DNA of 8,124 nucleotides, from NCBI GenBank assembly GCA_035272265.1, contig DATEQV010000440.1, forward strand, positions 1 to 8,124. The letters are read 5' to 3'. Source of the DNA: Acidisphaera sp035272265 (lineage in GTDB: Bacteria > Pseudomonadota > Alphaproteobacteria > Acetobacterales > Acetobacteraceae). A program made the translations under genes and the position numbers. The notes under the pieces are model-generated. The model was not told the origin of the DNA, did not search any database, and worked only from the letters and a program-made list of their open reading frames with translations. Shown one piece after another: positions 5,292-8,124 of the stretch. Every line of letters starts with the position of its first letter. Position 1 is the first letter of the stretch.

Positions 5292-6617
5292 TCAGTAGAT
5301 GGCTTGCGCGATCACAAGGCCGGCCGTCACGGCGACGGCTGTCGCGACGAGCCCGGGGATCATGAACGAGTGGTTCAGCACGTAGCGGCCGATCTTCGTG
5401 GTGCCCGACAGGTCGAAGTTGATCGCCGCGATCAGCGAGCCGTAGGTCGGGATGAAGAAGTAGCCGTTCACCGACGGGAACATCGCTATCAGGAGCTGCG
5501 GCGGAATGCCGAGCGCGATGCCGAGCGGCATCAAGGCCCGCGTGGTCGCGGCCTGGCTGTAGAGCAGCACGGAGGCGAAGAACAGGCCGAACGCGAACGT
5601 CCACGGAGCCGCCTGCGCCATCGCCCCGATCGCCGGCACGATCACGCCCTTGTTGGCCGTGATGAAGCTGTCGCCCAGCCAGGCGAGGCCGAAGATGCCG
5701 ATCACCGCCACCACGCCCGCCCGCAGCGTCGCCGTCTTCGGCACCTCGTCCACCGACACCTTCGTCAGTACCAGCATGACTGCCGCGACCGACATCATGA
5801 TGATCTCGATCACGATCGGCATATCGAGCGGGGCTTTCGTGCCGGGGATCGTGCGCAGGTCGGGAAAGAAGCCGAACATCACCACCAGCGCCACGCCGCA
5901 CAGGAACACGTACGCGGACAGCTTGGCCTTCGGCTTGAGGACCGGGTGCTCCATCATCTGCTTCGGCGGCGGGATCAGTCCCGCGCGCAGGCGGGCCTGA
6001 TACTCCTGGTCGTCCGCCAGGTTCTTGCCGAGGAACATCGATACGACCGCGGCGGCCAGCACGCCGATCAGCGTCGAGGGCACGCAGATCATCAGGATCT
6101 GCGGCAGGCCCCAGCCGTGCATGCCTTTCTCGGCGAACAGCCCGATCATCGCCGCCGTCGCGGCCGCCACGGGGCTCGCCGTGATCGCCTGCTGCGAGGC
6201 GATGGTGGCGACCGCCATCGGCCGCTCGGGCCGGATGCCGCTCTGGTGCGCGGTCTCATAGATCACCGGCAGCAGCGGATAGACGATGTGTCCGGTGCCG
6301 GCGAGGAAGGTGAACGACCACGTCGTCAGCGGTGCGACGATGGTCACGTATTTCGGGTTGGCGCGGATGATCCGTGAGGCGATCTGCACCAGGAAGTCGA
6401 TGCCGCCCGCCGCGTCCATCACGGACGCCGCCATGATCACCGCCAGGATGATCAGCATCACGTCGATCGGCGGCGACGTCGGAGCGACGCCGAACACCAC
6501 GACGAGCACGAGCAGCCCGACGGCGCCCCACAGCCCGAGCCCCACGCCGCTGCTCCGCGCGCCCATCCAGATCGCCGCCAGAACGACGACGAATTCCAGC
6601 ACGATCGAGACGTTCAT
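5292..6617 (-). CDS. dcuB: DcuA/DcuB-family anaerobic C4-dicarboxylate transporter
   Basis: A 441-residue inner-membrane carrier, matching the 430-450 residues of DcuA and DcuB. These exchange fumarate, malate, aspartate and succinate across the membrane, classically for fumarate respiration. Family landmarks: PPIDVMLIILAVIMAAS (49-65), NPKYVTIVAPL (87-97), FLAGTGHIVYPLLPVIY (104-120), IRPERPM (128-134), SQQAITASP (141-149), FASVLLYSQAAT (347-358), and FDLSGTTKIGRYVLNHSF (401-418). GTGH-VY, IRPERPM and the FD-SGTT-IGR-V-NHSF block are more like E. coli DcuB than DcuA, so I use that symbol provisionally; the regulatory role of E. coli DcuB need not apply. The ATG at 6617 is preceded by GGGAG with a 7-nt gap. 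It begins 27 bp after the aspA stop with no terminator between, the same pairing as aspA-dcuA in E. coli, so co-transcription is very likely. A strong palindrome follows the stop. Confidence 0.93.
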   Translation of the reverse strand: MNVSIVLEFVVVLAAIWMGARSSGVGLGLWGAVGLLVLVVVFGVAPTSPPIDVMLIILAVIMAASVMDAAGGIDFLVQIASRIIRANPKYVTIVAPLTTWSFTFLAGTGHIVYPLLPVIYETAHQSGIRPERPMAVATIASQQAITASPVAAATAAMIGLFAEKGMHGWGLPQILMICVPSTLIGVLAAAVVSMFLGKNLADDQEYQARLRAGLIPPPKQMMEHPVLKPKAKLSAYVFLCGVALVVMFGFFPDLRTIPGTKAPLDMPIVIEIIMMSVAAVMLVLTKVSVDEVPKTATLRAGVVAVIGIFGLAWLGDSFITANKGVIVPAIGAMAQAAPWTFAFGLFFASVLLYSQAATTRALMPLGIALGIPPQLLIAMFPSVNGYFFIPTYGSLIAAINFDLSGTTKIGRYVLNHSFMIPGLVATAVAVTAGLVIAQAIY

Positions 6618-6624
6618 CGCTTCG

Positions 6625-6629
6625 CTCCC
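6625..6629 (-). promoter_or_regulatory. Shine-Dalgarno of the dcuB-like gene
   Basis: GGGAG on the minus strand, seven bases before the ATG at 6617, inside the 27-bp aspA-dcuB gap. It supports independent initiation of the second gene on a shared mRNA. Confidence 0.6.
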
Positions 6630-6644
6630 GGCGGGCGGCGTGCC

Positions 6645-8084
<1,440 letters not shown>

Positions 8085-8124
8085 TGTCTGATTCCCGACG
8101 TTTCCTGCACACGCATTAGGCAGG
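8085..8124 (-). promoter_or_regulatory. Partial 5' region of aspA
   Basis: Only 40 bases upstream of aspA are in the window. They contain the weak GGGAA ribosome site and a loose inverted repeat (CCTGC 8104-8108, GCAGG 8120-8124). The promoter is probably further right; nothing here shows how aspA is regulated. Confidence 0.3.

Noticed and set aside
3405..6377. A 990-codon open frame on the plus strand
   Set aside because: It is antisense to the DASS and dcuB-like genes, has the Arg/His/Asp/Gln/Ala-rich composition typical of shadow frames in high-GC DNA, and shows no domain or membrane pattern.
8104..8124. CCTGC-N11-GCAGG inverted repeat upstream of aspA
   Set aside because: Only five-base arms at the window edge in GC-rich DNA; likely chance without flanking sequence.

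Overview
The window is high-GC bacterial chromosome (G/C dominates third codon positions), densely packed with metabolic genes. Gene content fits a Proteobacterium, most likely an alphaproteobacterium of the Rhodospirillales/Acetobacteraceae kind, but this is inferred from GC, protein style and the free-standing YbaK/ProXp-type editing protein, not from a marker gene. I see no tRNA, rRNA, insertion sequence, CRISPR array or phage gene.

Layout, right to left because almost everything is on the minus strand. (1) 8084-5292: an aspA-dcuB type operon. Aspartate ammonia-lyase (aspartate to fumarate plus ammonia) is followed after 27 bp by a DcuA/DcuB-family C4-dicarboxylate antiporter. A near-perfect 44-bp palindrome closes it. 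(2) 5165-3636: a CitT/DASS-family dicarboxylate or tricarboxylate carrier, unrelated in fold to DcuB, with its own candidate promoter. The three genes make a coherent module: aspartate or related acids taken up, deaminated to fumarate, and C4-acids exchanged. (3) 3136-3639, plus strand: the only gene on this strand, a YbaK/ProXp-ala-like aminoacyl-tRNA deacylase, whose stop codon overlaps that of the DASS gene in one CTAG. (4) 3000-1: a second minus-strand unit with a TauD/TfdA-type Fe(II)/2-oxoglutarate dioxygenase, an ACS-type MFS transporter and an AraC-family regulator that runs off the left edge. This looks like a small catabolic unit (uptake, oxidative attack, regulation) for an unidentified organic acid or sulfonate.

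The most unusual structure is the dioxygenase-MFS junction (2055-2110): four copies of a 14-bp unit, each holding an ATGA stop/start overlap. The dioxygenase stop, three five-codon mini-ORFs and the MFS start are thereby chained by four successive 4-nt overlaps. Second is an apparent single-base frameshift near 681 in the AraC-family gene, which splits its conserved N-terminus from the rest. The remaining observations are regulatory: the 44-bp palindrome, an operator-like inverted repeat over a candidate -10 box before the DASS gene, and similar Pro/Ala-rich N-termini on AspA and the DASS carrier.
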